In this document: positions 1 through 7,877 of the stretch, piece by piece
Layout: every line of letters starts with the position of its first letter
Position numbering within the stretch: the stretch's first letter is position 1
The notes under the pieces: generated by a model
Told to the model about the DNA's origin: nothing
Seen by the model: only the letters and a program-made list of their open reading frames with translations
Database searches by the model: none
From: Hymenobacter coccineus
Lineage (GTDB): Bacteria > Bacteroidota > Bacteroidia > Cytophagales > Hymenobacteraceae
Assembly (NCBI RefSeq): GCF_001816125.1
Contig: NZ_MDZA01000312.1
Location: 17,918-81,917, forward strand
Length of the DNA stretch: 64,000 bases
Direction: 5' to 3'
Program-made: the position numbers and the translations under genes

Positions 1-59
1 ACTTGCAGCCCGGCACCGCGGCCGTTGCACCGGCACCCAAGTCCACGGGCGGCAACTGA
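1..59 (+). CDS. C-terminal tail of a gene cut by the window edge (partial)
   Basis: An open frame enters from the left edge and ends at a TGA at 57-59. The last 18 residues are rich in Ala, Pro and Gly and end in PKSTGGN. A strong hairpin follows about 40 bases later, which fits the end of a gene. The piece is too short to name, and an open frame of this length could also occur by chance in GC-rich DNA. Confidence 0.35.
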   Translation, partial: LQPGTAAVAPAPKSTGGN

Positions 60-99
60 GCGGCCACCCACGGGTACTGGGCAGGAGGCTGCCCGCACA

Positions 100-136
100 A
101 AAAAGCCCGGCCCCCGCAATGGGGGCCGGGCTTTGA
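100..136. terminator. Bidirectional intrinsic terminator
   Basis: A perfect 14-bp stem (102-115 with 121-134) closes a 5-base loop. An A-run lies to its left and a TTT to its right. The U-tract is better on the minus strand, so it mainly ends the gene at 156-968, which reads towards it. Confidence 0.75.
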
Positions 137-155
137 ATTTTGGTTTGAAAGCGCG

Positions 156-968
156 TTAAGCCGCAGCTTTCTGGCCACCGTTCTCACGCTCATCGATGGC
201 ATTGCCGAGCTTGGCAATGGCCTGGATGGCCCGCTCCTCGTCCAAGCGGTTGATGTTGAGCAGCATCTTGGTCTTCTCCTGGCGGGTGATGACCGGGTGG
301 TTCAGCAAGCGGATAATTTCCTCTTTGTGCGCCGCGGTGGCGTACTGCACTGGGGTAGGCGCGGGGGCTGCTTCGGCAGCAGCGGGGGCCTCAGTGGGCA
401 CCACCTGCATGGCGGGTGCGGGGGCGGCGGCGGCTACCGGGGCCAGCACTTGCGGCTGGGGGGCCGCTTGCGAAGCGTTGGTGTTGTAGTCCATTTCCTC
501 GGCCGGGGTGGGCTCGTAGCCGGCGGCACGGATGATCCAGGCCAGGATGTTGCGGTAGGCTTTGCCGATGGCGCGGGTCTGGGCCATGCTCATGATGGCA
601 AATTCCTGGTAGAATTTCTTGCCGCTCTCCTTGTTCGAGCACACCGCAAAGCCGGCGCCCACCGTCACGCCGTGGCGCAGGTCGTACAGCGTCACTTTGG
701 CCTGGTACTTCATCTCCGTTTCGCTGCTCACGTTGATGACGTGCTCCACGATGGGCACGATGCCCAGGCGCGAGCCGGCGTACTGCCAGCCCTCCACGTT
801 CACGAACTCCTTACCCTGCACGTTGGTGGTGAGCTTGTTGTCCTTGATGAACTTAGCCAAGTCCTTGGCCAGGTCCAGTGTCTCGTCGGAGCGCGCAATA
901 TCAAAGCTCTCGGCTTTCACCTTCTTGAGCGGTGTTTCCTTGGTGGTCTTGGTGGCGTCGGTGGTCAT
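156..968 (-). CDS. Hypothetical protein resembling a phage protein family
   Basis: A soluble protein of about 270 residues with no signal peptide. The first half is mixed alpha/beta and contains the conserved-looking stretch MSMAQTRAIGKAYRNILAW, followed by a GYEPTPAEEMD motif near residues 130-160. Then comes an Ala/Pro-rich linker of about 50 residues, and finally a short helical domain. From memory, the MSMAQTRAxGKAxR...AGYxxTPAEEM pattern is typical of proteins of unknown role encoded by many phages; no function is claimed. I prefer the ATG at 968 (MTTDATK); an in-frame ATG at 998 adds ten residues that look like translated leader. It stands alone, with no phage genes next to it, so it may be a domesticated gene or a prophage remnant. 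Confidence 0.7.
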   Translation of the reverse strand: MTTDATKTTKETPLKKVKAESFDIARSDETLDLAKDLAKFIKDNKLTTNVQGKEFVNVEGWQYAGSRLGIVPIVEHVINVSSETEMKYQAKVTLYDLRHGVTVGAGFAVCSNKESGKKFYQEFAIMSMAQTRAIGKAYRNILAWIIRAAGYEPTPAEEMDYNTNASQAAPQPQVLAPVAAAAPAPAMQVVPTEAPAAAEAAPAPTPVQYATAAHKEEIIRLLNHPVITRQEKTKMLLNINRLDEERAIQAIAKLGNAIDERENGGQKAAA

Positions 969-1212
969 GGCGGTTGGGGTTATGGGTCTTAAGTCCATTT
1001 TGGATTCAGATGTATAACCGACTCGTTACCCAAATCGTGCCAGAAAAGCCAGAATTTTTAGTAAATTTTGTTGCTGATTTTTAGCAACTTACAAACGATA
1101 TAGATTTTGCTCTTGGCAAGGCTACAATCTAAATCAGTTAGCCAGCCCGATTCTTTAGCCAGCCAGCCTCTTTTACTACCACTGGGGCCCCAGGCATCGG
1201 CCCTGTTCTTTG

Positions 1213-1345
1213 GAAGCGGTGGATGGTCCGGCGACTTTTTCAGTCGTCGGGCCACTGTTACTAAAGCACAATGGCTTGGGGATATCGGTCTTTAGCAAGA
1301 GTGGCCCGACGACTGAAAAAGTCGCCGGACCACCCCCGTTGTAGC
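1213..1345. repeat. Palindromic dispersed element, family A, copy 1
   Basis: A perfect 33-bp inverted repeat (1224-1256 with 1300-1332) encloses a 43-base loop; weaker complementarity extends outward. The core CCGGCGACTTTTTCAGTCG recurs, with one small change, near 26220-26250, so this is a mobile or dispersed repeat, not a local terminator. It contains no open frame of its own and resembles a REP or MITE-like element. Confidence 0.75.
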
Positions 1346-1356
1346 TTATTGCCTAA

Positions 1357-1422
1357 ACGCAGCGAAGTATCTCCCCTGCGCAAGTAAATAATTACTGTTG
1401 CGGGAGAAATGCTTCGCAGTAT
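1357..1422. repeat. Palindromic dispersed element, family B, decayed copy
   Basis: Arms around 1357-1380 and 1404-1419 carry the signature of the family seen better at 3665, 13301 and 59144: GAAGYATCTC on one side and GAGAAATGCTTCGC on the other, with an AT-rich centre (AAATAATTACTG). It abuts the family A element and fills most of the gap between the lolD-like gene and the gene at 156-968. The arms are imperfect, so this copy appears older. Confidence 0.6.
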
Positions 1423-1472
1423 AGTGGGCACGACACCCTTATAAACCGCTTGGAAACCCCGGCCCGGGCCCC

Positions 1473-2129
1473 TTACTCCTCCAATACGTAGCCGTCGCGC
1501 ATCACGATTTTGCGGTCAGCCATTTCGGCCAACTGGTCGTTGTGCGTCACGATGACGAAGGTTTGTTCAAGCTCCTTGCGCAGCAGAAAGAAAATCTGGT
1601 GAAGCTCCTGGGCGTTCTTCGTGTCGAGGTTGCCGCTGGGCTCGTCGGCGAAAATGATTTCGGGCGAGTTGATGAGGGCCCGGGCCACCGACACGCGCTG
1701 CTGCTCGCCGCCGCTCATCTCGCTGGGCTTGTGCTCGGCGCGGTGCTCCAGGTTCATCATGGCGAGCAATTCGCGGGCCCGCACGCGCACTTCCTTCTCC
1801 GAGCGCCCGGCCAAGTAGGCGGGCAGGCACACGTTTTCGAGGGCTGTGAACTCAGGCAACAGATTGTGGAACTGGAAGATGAACCCGATGTGGCGGTTGC
1901 GGAAGCGCGCCAGGTCGTTGCGCCCCAGGCTGCTCACCGAGGCCCCGTCGAAGAGCACCTCGCCCGCGTCGGGGTTATCGAGCGTGCCCAGGATGTGCAG
2001 CAGCGTGCTCTTGCCGGCCCCCGACGAGCCCACGATGCTCACGATTTCCGACTTCTCGATGGTGAGGTTGATGCCTTTGAGGACTTCCAGCGACTGGTAG
2101 CTTTTGCGGACGTTGATGGCTTGGAGCAA
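1473..2129 (-). CDS. lolD: LolD-type ABC transporter ATP-binding protein
   Basis: The ATPase subunit of an ABC complex of the LolCDE/MacB type, which in the known family powers lipoprotein release from the inner membrane or related envelope export. The sequence shows Walker A (GSSGAGKS, about residue 40), a Q-loop, the signature LSGGEQQR-like stretch [15 protein letters not shown], and Walker [13 protein letters not shown], followed by the H-loop THN. I place the start at a TTG (2127-2129), giving 218 residues beginning [19 protein letters not shown], the usual family length; upstream reading adds about 60 residues that look non-coding. A TACCTTTG promoter element at 2156-2163 supports this start. 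No permease gene is adjacent, as is common for Bacteroidetes lolD. Confidence 0.88.
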   Translation of the reverse strand: MLQAINVRKSYQSLEVLKGINLTIEKSEIVSIVGSSGAGKSTLLHILGTLDNPDAGEVLFDGASVSSLGRNDLARFRNRHIGFIFQFHNLLPEFTALENVCLPAYLAGRSEKEVRVRARELLAMMNLEHRAEHKPSEMSGGEQQRVSVARALINSPEIIFADEPSGNLDTKNAQELHQIFFLLRKELEQTFVIVTHNDQLAEMADRKIVMRDGYVLEE

Positions 2130-2155
2130 AACGAGGAGCGGTAACGGGTGCGAAA

Positions 2156-2163
2156 CAAAGGTA
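2156..2163 (-). promoter_or_regulatory. Bacteroidetes -7 element for the lolD-like gene
   Basis: On the minus strand this reads TACCTTTG, an exact match to the TAnnTTTG consensus. Transcription would start about 7 bases downstream, leaving a leader of about 20 bases to the TTG start at 2129. No clear -33 TTTG was found at the expected spacing. Confidence 0.5.
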
Positions 2164-2389
2164 GCCGGCGCGGGACATGGGCCGGCCGGGTGCGGCCTGC
2201 CTAATACTACTGGTCTTATACTGTTAAATTGAGATACTGTTGAAGAGCGCCGCCACCGCGCCGCTGGCGTAGGGCCCCGGGCGGGCCGAGAGGGCCCCGC
2301 GCTCCCTGGGGCCCTACCCAAATTTTGCCTACCACCTTGCGGCCGCGCACCGTACCTTCGCCGCAGTCAAACCAACCCGACCTCCCCGC

Positions 2390-3586
2390 ATGAACATCCA
2401 CGAGTATCAGGGCAAAGAAATTCTGAAGAAGTACGGCGTCCGCGTCCAGGAAGGCATCACGGCCGACACCGCCGAGGAAGCCGTAGCCGCCGCCGAGAAG
2501 CTGACCGCCGACACCGGCACCAGCTGGTACGTCATCAAGGCGCAAATCCACGCCGGGGGCCGGGGCAAAGGGGGCGGCGTGAAGCTGGCCAAAAACCTCG
2601 ACCAAGTGAAAGAAGTGGCCGGCAACATCCTCGGCATGCAGCTCATCACCAAGCAAACGGGCCCCGAGGGCCGCAAGGTGCACAAAGTGCTCATCGCCCA
2701 GGACGTGTACTACCCCGGCGAAAGCCCTACCAAGGAGTTCTACATCAGCGTACTGCTGGACCGCAACACCGGCAAGAACGTCATCATCTACACCACCGAG
2801 GGCGGCATGGACATCGAGGAGGTGGCCGAGTCGCACCCCGAGAAAATCCTCAAGGAATTCATCGACCCCGCCATCGGCCTGCAAGGCTTTCAGGCCCGCA
2901 AAATCGCCTTCGGCCTCGGCCTGACCGGCGAGGCGAACAAGGAGATGGTGAAGTTCGTGACGGCGCTTTACAAGGCCTACGACGAAACCGATTCGTCGAT
3001 GTTTGAGATTAACCCGGTGCTGAAAACGTCGGACAATAAAATCCTGGCCGTGGACGCCAAGGTGACGCTCGACGAGAACGCCCTGTACCGCCACAAGGAT
3101 TTTGTGGCCCTGCGCGACCTCAACGAGGAAGACCCGTTGGAAGTAGAAGCCTCGGCTTCGAACCTGAACTACGTGAAGCTCGACGGCAACGTGGGCTGCA
3201 TGGTGAACGGCGCCGGCCTGGCCATGGCCACCATGGACATCATCAAGCTGAGCGGCGGCGAGCCGGCCAACTTCCTCGACGTCGGGGGTGGAGCCAATGC
3301 CCAGACGGTGGAAGCTGGCTTCCGCATCATCCTGAAGGACCCGAACGTGAAGGCGATTCTCATCAACATCTTCGGCGGCATCGTGCGCTGCGACCGGGTG
3401 GCCAACGGCGTGGTGGAAGCCTACAAGAAAATTGGCGACATCCGCGTGCCCATCATCGTGCGCCTGCAGGGCACCAACGCCGAGGAAGGCGCCCGCATCA
3501 TCGACGAGAGCGGCCTGCAAGTGAAGTCGGCCACGCTACTGAAAGACGCCGCTGCCCGCGTGAAAGAAGTACTGGCCGAAGCGTAG
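2390..3586 (+). CDS. sucC: Succinyl-CoA ligase (ADP-forming) beta subunit
   Basis: This subunit joins SucD to convert succinyl-CoA to succinate with formation of ATP in the TCA cycle, in the cytoplasm. The 398-residue length is normal. The N-terminus [17 protein letters not shown] and an ATP-grasp domain come first; the C-terminal ligase domain carries [16 protein letters not shown] and, near residue 324, [10 protein letters not shown], both family hallmarks. sucD is not adjacent, which is usual in this phylum. The start follows a C-rich leader typical of the local genes, and a rho-independent terminator follows within 60 bases, so it is probably transcribed alone. Aconitase and succinate dehydrogenase genes lie further along the window. 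Confidence 0.97.
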   Translation: MNIHEYQGKEILKKYGVRVQEGITADTAEEAVAAAEKLTADTGTSWYVIKAQIHAGGRGKGGGVKLAKNLDQVKEVAGNILGMQLITKQTGPEGRKVHKVLIAQDVYYPGESPTKEFYISVLLDRNTGKNVIIYTTEGGMDIEEVAESHPEKILKEFIDPAIGLQGFQARKIAFGLGLTGEANKEMVKFVTALYKAYDETDSSMFEINPVLKTSDNKILAVDAKVTLDENALYRHKDFVALRDLNEEDPLEVEASASNLNYVKLDGNVGCMVNGAGLAMATMDIIKLSGGEPANFLDVGGGANAQTVEAGFRIILKDPNVKAILINIFGGIVRCDRVANGVVEAYKKIGDIRVPIIVRLQGTNAEEGARIIDESGLQVKSATLLKDAAARVKEVLAEA

Positions 3587-3608
3587 CCCTCTTCGTAGCA
3601 AGTGTTTT

Positions 3609-3643
3609 TAAAAGCCCGTCTGGTAACCCAGGCGGGCTTTTTG
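3609..3643 (+). terminator. Terminator of sucC
   Basis: Stem 3611-3623 pairs with 3628-3640 (one G-T pair) around a 4-base loop and is followed by TTTTT. It lies 23 bases after the sucC stop. Confidence 0.8.
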
Positions 3644-3664
3644 GGTTATAAGTGGATTAAAAGG

Positions 3665-3785
3665 CCATCATGCTAAATCGTCTGTCATGCTGAGCCTGCG
3701 AAGCATCTTTTCACCGCTGAACAAGTCGTTTCAACGTAAAAAGATGTTTCGCAGGCTCAGCATGACAGACGATTTAGCATGATGG
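3665..3785. repeat. Palindromic dispersed element, family B, long copy
   Basis: Arms of 47 bases (3665-3711 and 3739-3785) pair with a single mismatch around a 27-base centre. The inner part contains GTCATGCTGAGC and GAAGCATCTT, the family B signature. The element ends about 50 bases before the aldo/keto reductase start and may supply or disturb its leader. Confidence 0.8.
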
Positions 3786-3835
3786 TCTCGTGTCCCGTTA
3801 TACCCTCTCACTCTCCCCCACTTCTACCCTACCCT

Positions 3836-4816
3836 ATGGAATTCACCCGCTTGGGAAACACTGGTTTACAGGTTTCCAAAATTTGCCTCGGCACCATGAC
3901 CTACGGCACGCCCACCGAGCGCTGGCCCTGGGCCCTGGAGGAAGAAGCTAGCCGCCCGTTCATTCAGAAGGCGCTGGAGCTGGGCATCAACTTCTTCGAC
4001 ACGGCCGATGTGTACAGCAACGGCGCCAGCGAGGAAGTGGTGGGCCGGGCCCTGCGCGACTTCGCCCAGCGCGACGAGGTGGTGCTGGCCACCAAAGTGT
4101 TCAACGCCATGGGCCCGGGGCCCAACGACCAGGGCCTCTCGCGCAAGCACATCATGCAGGCCATCGACGCCAGCCTGAAGCGCCTGGGCACGGACTACGT
4201 GGACCTCTACCAGATTCACCGCTGGGACTATAACACGCCCATCGAGGAGACGCTGGAGGCGCTGCACGACGTGGTGAAGGCCGGCAAGGCGCGCTACATC
4301 GGGGCCTCGTCGATGTACAGCTGGCAGTTTGCCCAGGCCCTGTACCTGGCCGATAAGCACAACTGGACGCGCTTCGTGAGCATGCAGCCGCACTACAACC
4401 TGGTGTACCGCGAGGAGGAGCGCGAGATGCTGCCGCTCTGCCAGGACCAGAAAATCGGGGTTATTCCGTGGTCGCCGCTGGCGCGGGGGCTGCTCACGGG
4501 CGGCCGCGGCAAGGCCCGCAACGAAACCGAGCGCGCCAAAACCGACGCCTTCGGCAAAAGCCTCTACGGCCGCGACGATGACTTTGCGGTAGCCGACCGC
4601 GTGACGGAAATTGCCGAGCAACGCGGCCTGCCCAACGCCCAAATTGCCCTGGCCTGGGTGCTGGCCAACCCCGCCATCACGGCGCCCATTGTGGGAGCCA
4701 GCAAGCCCGGACACCTCGAAGACGCCGTGGCCGCGGTGGACGTGAAGCTGAGCGATGACGAGATAAAAAGCCTGGAGGCCCCCTACCAGCCGCACCCAGT
4801 GCTGGGCTTTAGCTAA
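3836..4816 (+). CDS. Aldo/keto reductase
   Basis: An NADPH-dependent carbonyl reductase of the AKR superfamily (YajO/YghZ-like branch), cytoplasmic, 326 residues. The catalytic tetrad is visible: Asp55 and Tyr60 in FFDTADVYSNG, Lys near residue 90 in LATKVF, and His near 126 in YQIHRWD. The cofactor-binding end carries PIVGASKPGHL. I chose ATG 3836 (MEFTRLGNTGLQVSKICLG), the standard family start; an earlier in-frame ATG at 3779 lies inside the palindromic repeat. The substrate cannot be predicted. Confidence 0.93.
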   Translation: MEFTRLGNTGLQVSKICLGTMTYGTPTERWPWALEEEASRPFIQKALELGINFFDTADVYSNGASEEVVGRALRDFAQRDEVVLATKVFNAMGPGPNDQGLSRKHIMQAIDASLKRLGTDYVDLYQIHRWDYNTPIEETLEALHDVVKAGKARYIGASSMYSWQFAQALYLADKHNWTRFVSMQPHYNLVYREEEREMLPLCQDQKIGVIPWSPLARGLLTGGRGKARNETERAKTDAFGKSLYGRDDDFAVADRVTEIAEQRGLPNAQIALAWVLANPAITAPIVGASKPGHLEDAVAAVDVKLSDDEIKSLEAPYQPHPVLGFS

Positions 4817-4822
4817 GGTTCA

Positions 4823-4932
4823 TAGCTTGGACGCTGCGAGTCCGAGCGTGAGCGTAGCGAGCAGGCGGAACCGGACGATTCCATACGCTAGATGCTCGCT
4901 GTGCTCGCGCTCGGACTACACAGTCCAAGCTA
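4823..4932. repeat. Palindromic dispersed element, family C
   Basis: Arms 4823-4862 and 4894-4932 pair over about 39 bases with a few mismatches; the ends read TAGCTTGGAC and GTCCAAGCTA and the inner arms contain GTCCGAGCG. The element directly follows the aldo/keto reductase. It differs in sequence from families A and B. It contains no gene. Confidence 0.7.
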
Positions 4933-4943
4933 CAGGCCAAAAC

Positions 4944-4984
4944 GCAAAAAGGCCCGCCTGAATGTTCAGGCGGGCCTTTTTTAT
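4944..4984. terminator. Bidirectional terminator between convergent genes
   Basis: A 16-bp stem (4946-4961 with 4966-4981) has an A-run on one side and a T-run on the other. It separates the aldo/keto reductase (plus) from the Ohr gene (minus). Confidence 0.85.
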
Positions 4985-4995
4985 ATCTAAGTTAC

Positions 4996-5487
4996 TTAAG
5001 CAGCTACGCCGCCTTTTTCGGCTACGCCGGCGTTTTCCTCCGGGGCCACGGGAATGGTTTCGCCCTGCACTTTCAGCTCCACTTCCATGTTGCCGCGGGT
5101 ACCCACCGAGTACGGGCAGATTTTGTGGGCCTGGCGCACCATATCGATGGTTTTGTCGCGGTCAAAGGCTTTCAGGTCGATGTCGAGCACGGCCGACAGG
5201 CCGTAGCCTTCGCCTTCCTGGAACAGGGTGACGCCGCACTTCACTTCGGTGGCGGGGTCGAGCTTGTCGCCGGCGCGCTGGGCGATGACGAGCAGGGCCT
5301 GCTGGAAACACGAAGCGTAGCCAGCGGCGAACAGTTCTTCGGGGTTGGTGGCGCCTTTTTTGCCGCCTAGCCCTTCGGGCACCGACATTTCGAGGTCAAC
5401 GACGCCAGTGGCGGAACGGACGTGGCCGCTGCGGCCGCCCACAGCCGTTGCGTCGGCCGTGTAAAGATTCTTTTTGGTGGATTCCAT
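4996..5487 (-). CDS. Organic hydroperoxide resistance protein (Ohr/OsmC family)
   Basis: A thiol peroxidase that reduces organic hydroperoxides in the cytoplasm, in the known Ohr subgroup. The two redox cysteines are visible: Cys59 in GYASCFQQAL and about Cys124 in HKICPYS, the spacing expected for Ohr. The core (about 140 residues) starts TKKNLYTADATAVGGRSGHVRS; about 15 extra Ala/Glu-rich residues extend the C-terminus. I start at ATG 5487 (MESTKKNLY); upstream reading to 5577 adds leader-like sequence. No MarR-type OhrR regulator gene is adjacent. Confidence 0.92.
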   Translation of the reverse strand: MESTKKNLYTADATAVGGRSGHVRSATGVVDLEMSVPEGLGGKKGATNPEELFAAGYASCFQQALLVIAQRAGDKLDPATEVKCGVTLFQEGEGYGLSAVLDIDLKAFDRDKTIDMVRQAHKICPYSVGTRGNMEVELKVQGETIPVAPEENAGVAEKGGVAA

Positions 5488-5590
5488 GGGAGATTGAGAA
5501 TTGAGGCAGTTTACCGGGTAGTTAACTGCCTTTTGCCACTTAGGGTTGTGGCAGAATTTTGGGGCCCCGGACGCCAATTTGCCCGCGCCA

Positions 5591-5622
5591 TTTGGCAGCC
5601 GGGGGTTTTGCGGCTACTTTTG
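5591..5622 (+). promoter_or_regulatory. Promoter of tRNA-Arg
   Basis: TTTG at 5591-5594 and TACTTTTG at 5615-5622 are separated by exactly 20 bases, the Bacteroidetes -33/-7 arrangement. Transcription would start about 10 bases before the mature tRNA end at 5640. Confidence 0.65.
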
Positions 5623-5639
5623 CAGTCCTATCCTGACTT

Positions 5640-5711
5640 GGTCGCGTCGTACAACGGATAGTATGAGAGTTTCCGAAGCTCTTGATCTAGGTTCGATTCC
5701 TAGCGCGACCA
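5640..5711 (+). tRNA. tRNA-Arg (anticodon CCG)
   Basis: The sequence folds into a full cloverleaf of 72 bases: acceptor GGTCGCG/CGCGACC, D stem GTAC/GTAT, anticodon stem AGAGT/GCTCT with loop TTCCGAA (anticodon CCG at 5673-5675, reading CGG), variable TGAT, T stem CTAGG/CCTAG with loop TTCGATT, discriminator A. The 3' CCA is not encoded. Confidence 0.95.
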
Positions 5712-5726
5712 CTTTTCCTCATCAGC

Positions 5727-5765
5727 AGTCCGCCCACCGCCTCTTCAGGCCGTGGGCGGTTTTGT
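5727..5765 (+). terminator. Terminator of tRNA-Arg
   Basis: CCGCCCAC pairs with GTGGGCGG around a short loop and is followed by TTTTG, 16 bases after the tRNA. The rest of the gap to 6004 holds no convincing gene. Confidence 0.65.
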
Positions 5766-6004
5766 TTGGGGCCCTTGCCCTCAAGCCATTGCCTGCGCTG
5801 CGGACGCGGCGGGTACTGGCCTTGCTGGCTTGCCGTTGCCCGGGCTAGTAGGCGCGTGCTACCCAGCAGTAGCGTCCAAATCAATAGTTTTCCGTATCCA
5901 AGACCCTAAGAGATTAAAAGTTAGCGGCGTGGTCTGGTAACGCACCGCGCTGGCTTTACGTAAAATAGCTTCCTCCTTCACCACTGCCCTTTCCGTCGAC
6001 TACC

Positions 6005-6313
6005 ATGACCAAGACAATTTTAACCGCCTTTATTGCTGCTGTTATGCTTGGTGCTGCGGCACAAGCGCAAACCACTCCAGCCGGTACCGTTACCGCAGGC
6101 AACCGCACGGCCGGCGCCGCAGCCAAGTCCGCTGGCTCGGCCAGCAAAAGCAGCCAGGGCAACTCTGGCAACACGGCGCCCAACCGGTCCAGCACTGCTG
6201 GTAGCTCTACCGTCGGAACCTCAAACAACCCAGTAGATGCGACCGGCAAACCAGTTGGCGCAACCCAATCGGGCAACACCAGCACCGGCAAAGCTCCAAA
6301 ACCTAAAAATTAG
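6005..6313 (+). CDS. Small secreted Ser/Thr/Gly-rich protein
   Basis: 102 residues. The first 22 form a clear Sec signal peptide (MTKTILTAFIAAVMLGAAAQAQ, cut after AQA or AQAQ). The mature part is low-complexity, rich in Ser, Thr, Gly, Ala and Asn, lacks Cys, and ends with a basic KAPKPKN. It is probably disordered in the periplasm or outside the cell. I do not recognise a family. A perfect 10-bp hairpin follows the stop. Confidence 0.7.
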   Translation: MTKTILTAFIAAVMLGAAAQAQTTPAGTVTAGNRTAGAAAKSAGSASKSSQGNSGNTAPNRSSTAGSSTVGTSNNPVDATGKPVGATQSGNTSTGKAPKPKN

Positions 6314-6328
6314 TGTTTCTACTAAGCA

Positions 6329-6408
6329 GCGTTTGGTGCGGCCTTTCCAATGCACCAAACGCATAAAGTATTTTGAAAGCCTCACGCACCACCGTGGGGC
6401 TTTTTTGT
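6329..6408 (+). terminator. Tandem hairpins ending the secreted-protein gene
   Basis: First hairpin: GCGTTTGGTG pairs perfectly with CACCAAACGC (6329-6362). Second: GCCTCACG pairs with CGTGGGGC (one T-G pair) and is followed by TTTTTT (about 6379-6408), a standard terminator. Confidence 0.65.
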
Positions 6409-6758
6409 GCCCCAACAGCGGCTCCGCACACCGATAGGCCCACCGAATTCGGCCTATGAAACCACCATCGGGCAGCCGGCTTTTTTAGCAAAGCGCCTTG
6501 GTGCGGGCAAAGAATAGGCAGCGTAGGGCACTGCGGTGGATGGTGGGGGCTTTGGGCTGAATGGCTATGATGGCAACGGGTCAGTGGCTGCACGAGGCTG
6601 GGGCCCTAAATTAGCCAGCTACTGGCGGCGCGGAAGCTACGGCCTGGCTAGGCCACCGCGGTGGCAACCGCCCAGAGCAGCTCGCGGGCCAGCCAACGCG
6701 CGCCGTTGCACAGGGCCCCAACGGGGGCTGATGCCCAGGTTTTCCGCACCTTCGTGCT
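6409..6758. other. Gap without recognisable gene
   Basis: About 350 bases between the terminator and the histidine kinase. Short open frames exist on both strands but none has a plausible start, composition or family resemblance. I see no strong hairpin or promoter match here. Confidence 0.5.
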
Positions 6759-7865
6759 ATGAGCCTGCCCACTGCGCCATTTGCCGCCCGCCTGCCCCGC
6801 TTGCCTAAGCTTGGCGCGGGCCCGGCGCGGCACGCCGTGCTGTTTCCGCGGCGCACGTATTTGCTGATTACGCTGGGCATCTCCATCGCTTTCGGCTTGC
6901 TGATATTGCCCGCCAGCACCCTCCAGCGCCCGCACACCACGGCCGCGGAAGCCTTGCTGCTGTTCATCAACCCCGTGTTGGTTTTTCAGGTCCAGTTCGA
7001 GTTCAACTACCTGCTGCGCTACCGCCGCCACCCGGTGCAGCGGTGGCTGCGCCGGCAGCCCGCGCGGCTGGCCTACTTGCTCCGGCTGGCCCTTACCGCC
7101 GTGGTGGTCAGCCTCTACAACGCGGGGCGCTACTACCTGGACGCGCGCCTGAACCTGCGCCTGAACGACAACCCGCTGGACGCCATCCTGGCGTGGTCGC
7201 AGGTGGCCACGGTGGTGGGCTTTTCCTTCCAGCTGGCCCTCGAGCTGGTAGAAAACAGCCGCTACCTGACCATTGAAAACGAAATGCTGAAGCGTGAGCA
7301 GCTCCAGGCCCGCTACGAAAGCCTCAAGCAGCAGCTGAGCCCCCACTTCCTGTTCAACTCGCTCTCGACCCTGGGCGAGCTGATCTACGACGAGCCGGAC
7401 GCCGCGGCGCTTTTTGTGGAGGAAATGGCCCACGTGTACCGCTACCTCCTCCGGCACGGCGAGCAGGCAGCGGTACCGCTCCGCGACGAGCTGCTTTTTT
7501 TGCGCTCCTACGTTTACCTGCTGCGGATGCGCTTCGGCGAGGGCATTCAGTTGGAAATAGACCTGCCCGATGGCATCCGCGACCGCCCGGTACCGCCGCT
7601 GGCGTTGCAACTGCTGCTGGAAAACGCCGTGAAACACAACGCCGTGAGCCACCGGCAGCCCCTGGTGGTGCGCATCGATTTTGTGGCCCCAGCCACGCTG
7701 CGGGTGCGTAACAATTGCTACCCCCGCCTCACGCCCGCGCCCGAAACCAGCAGCGGGGTGGGCCTGAGCAACCTCACCAACCGCGTGCGGCTCCTGCACC
7801 AGCAGCGCCTACTGGTGGAGCAAACCGACGGTGAGTTTCGCGTGTACCTTCCCCTACCGGCTTAA
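6759..7865 (+). CDS. Sensor histidine kinase, LytS-like (His_kinase family)
   Basis: An inner-membrane sensor kinase of 368 residues. About four hydrophobic segments occupy residues 28-165, followed by a short coiled coil and then the His_kinase domain: the phosphorylated His lies near residue 197 in LSPHFLFNSLSTLGELI. The ATPase part shows LQLLLENAVKHN and GVGLSNLTNRVRLL. No periplasmic sensor domain is visible, so the signal is probably sensed in the membrane. It is followed 12 bases later by a LytTR response regulator, its evident partner. The system type is common in Bacteroidetes; the target is unknown. Confidence 0.92.
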   Translation: MSLPTAPFAARLPRLPKLGAGPARHAVLFPRRTYLLITLGISIAFGLLILPASTLQRPHTTAAEALLLFINPVLVFQVQFEFNYLLRYRRHPVQRWLRRQPARLAYLLRLALTAVVVSLYNAGRYYLDARLNLRLNDNPLDAILAWSQVATVVGFSFQLALELVENSRYLTIENEMLKREQLQARYESLKQQLSPHFLFNSLSTLGELIYDEPDAAALFVEEMAHVYRYLLRHGEQAAVPLRDELLFLRSYVYLLRMRFGEGIQLEIDLPDGIRDRPVPPLALQLLLENAVKHNAVSHRQPLVVRIDFVAPATLRVRNNCYPRLTPAPETSSGVGLSNLTNRVRLLHQQRLLVEQTDGEFRVYLPLPA

Positions 7866-7877
7866 TTTTTTTGCGCA

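Noticed and set aside
2216..3520. A 434-codon open frame on the minus strand opposite sucC
   Set aside because: sucC is certain on the plus strand; the antisense product is His/Val/Gly/Ala-rich without motifs.
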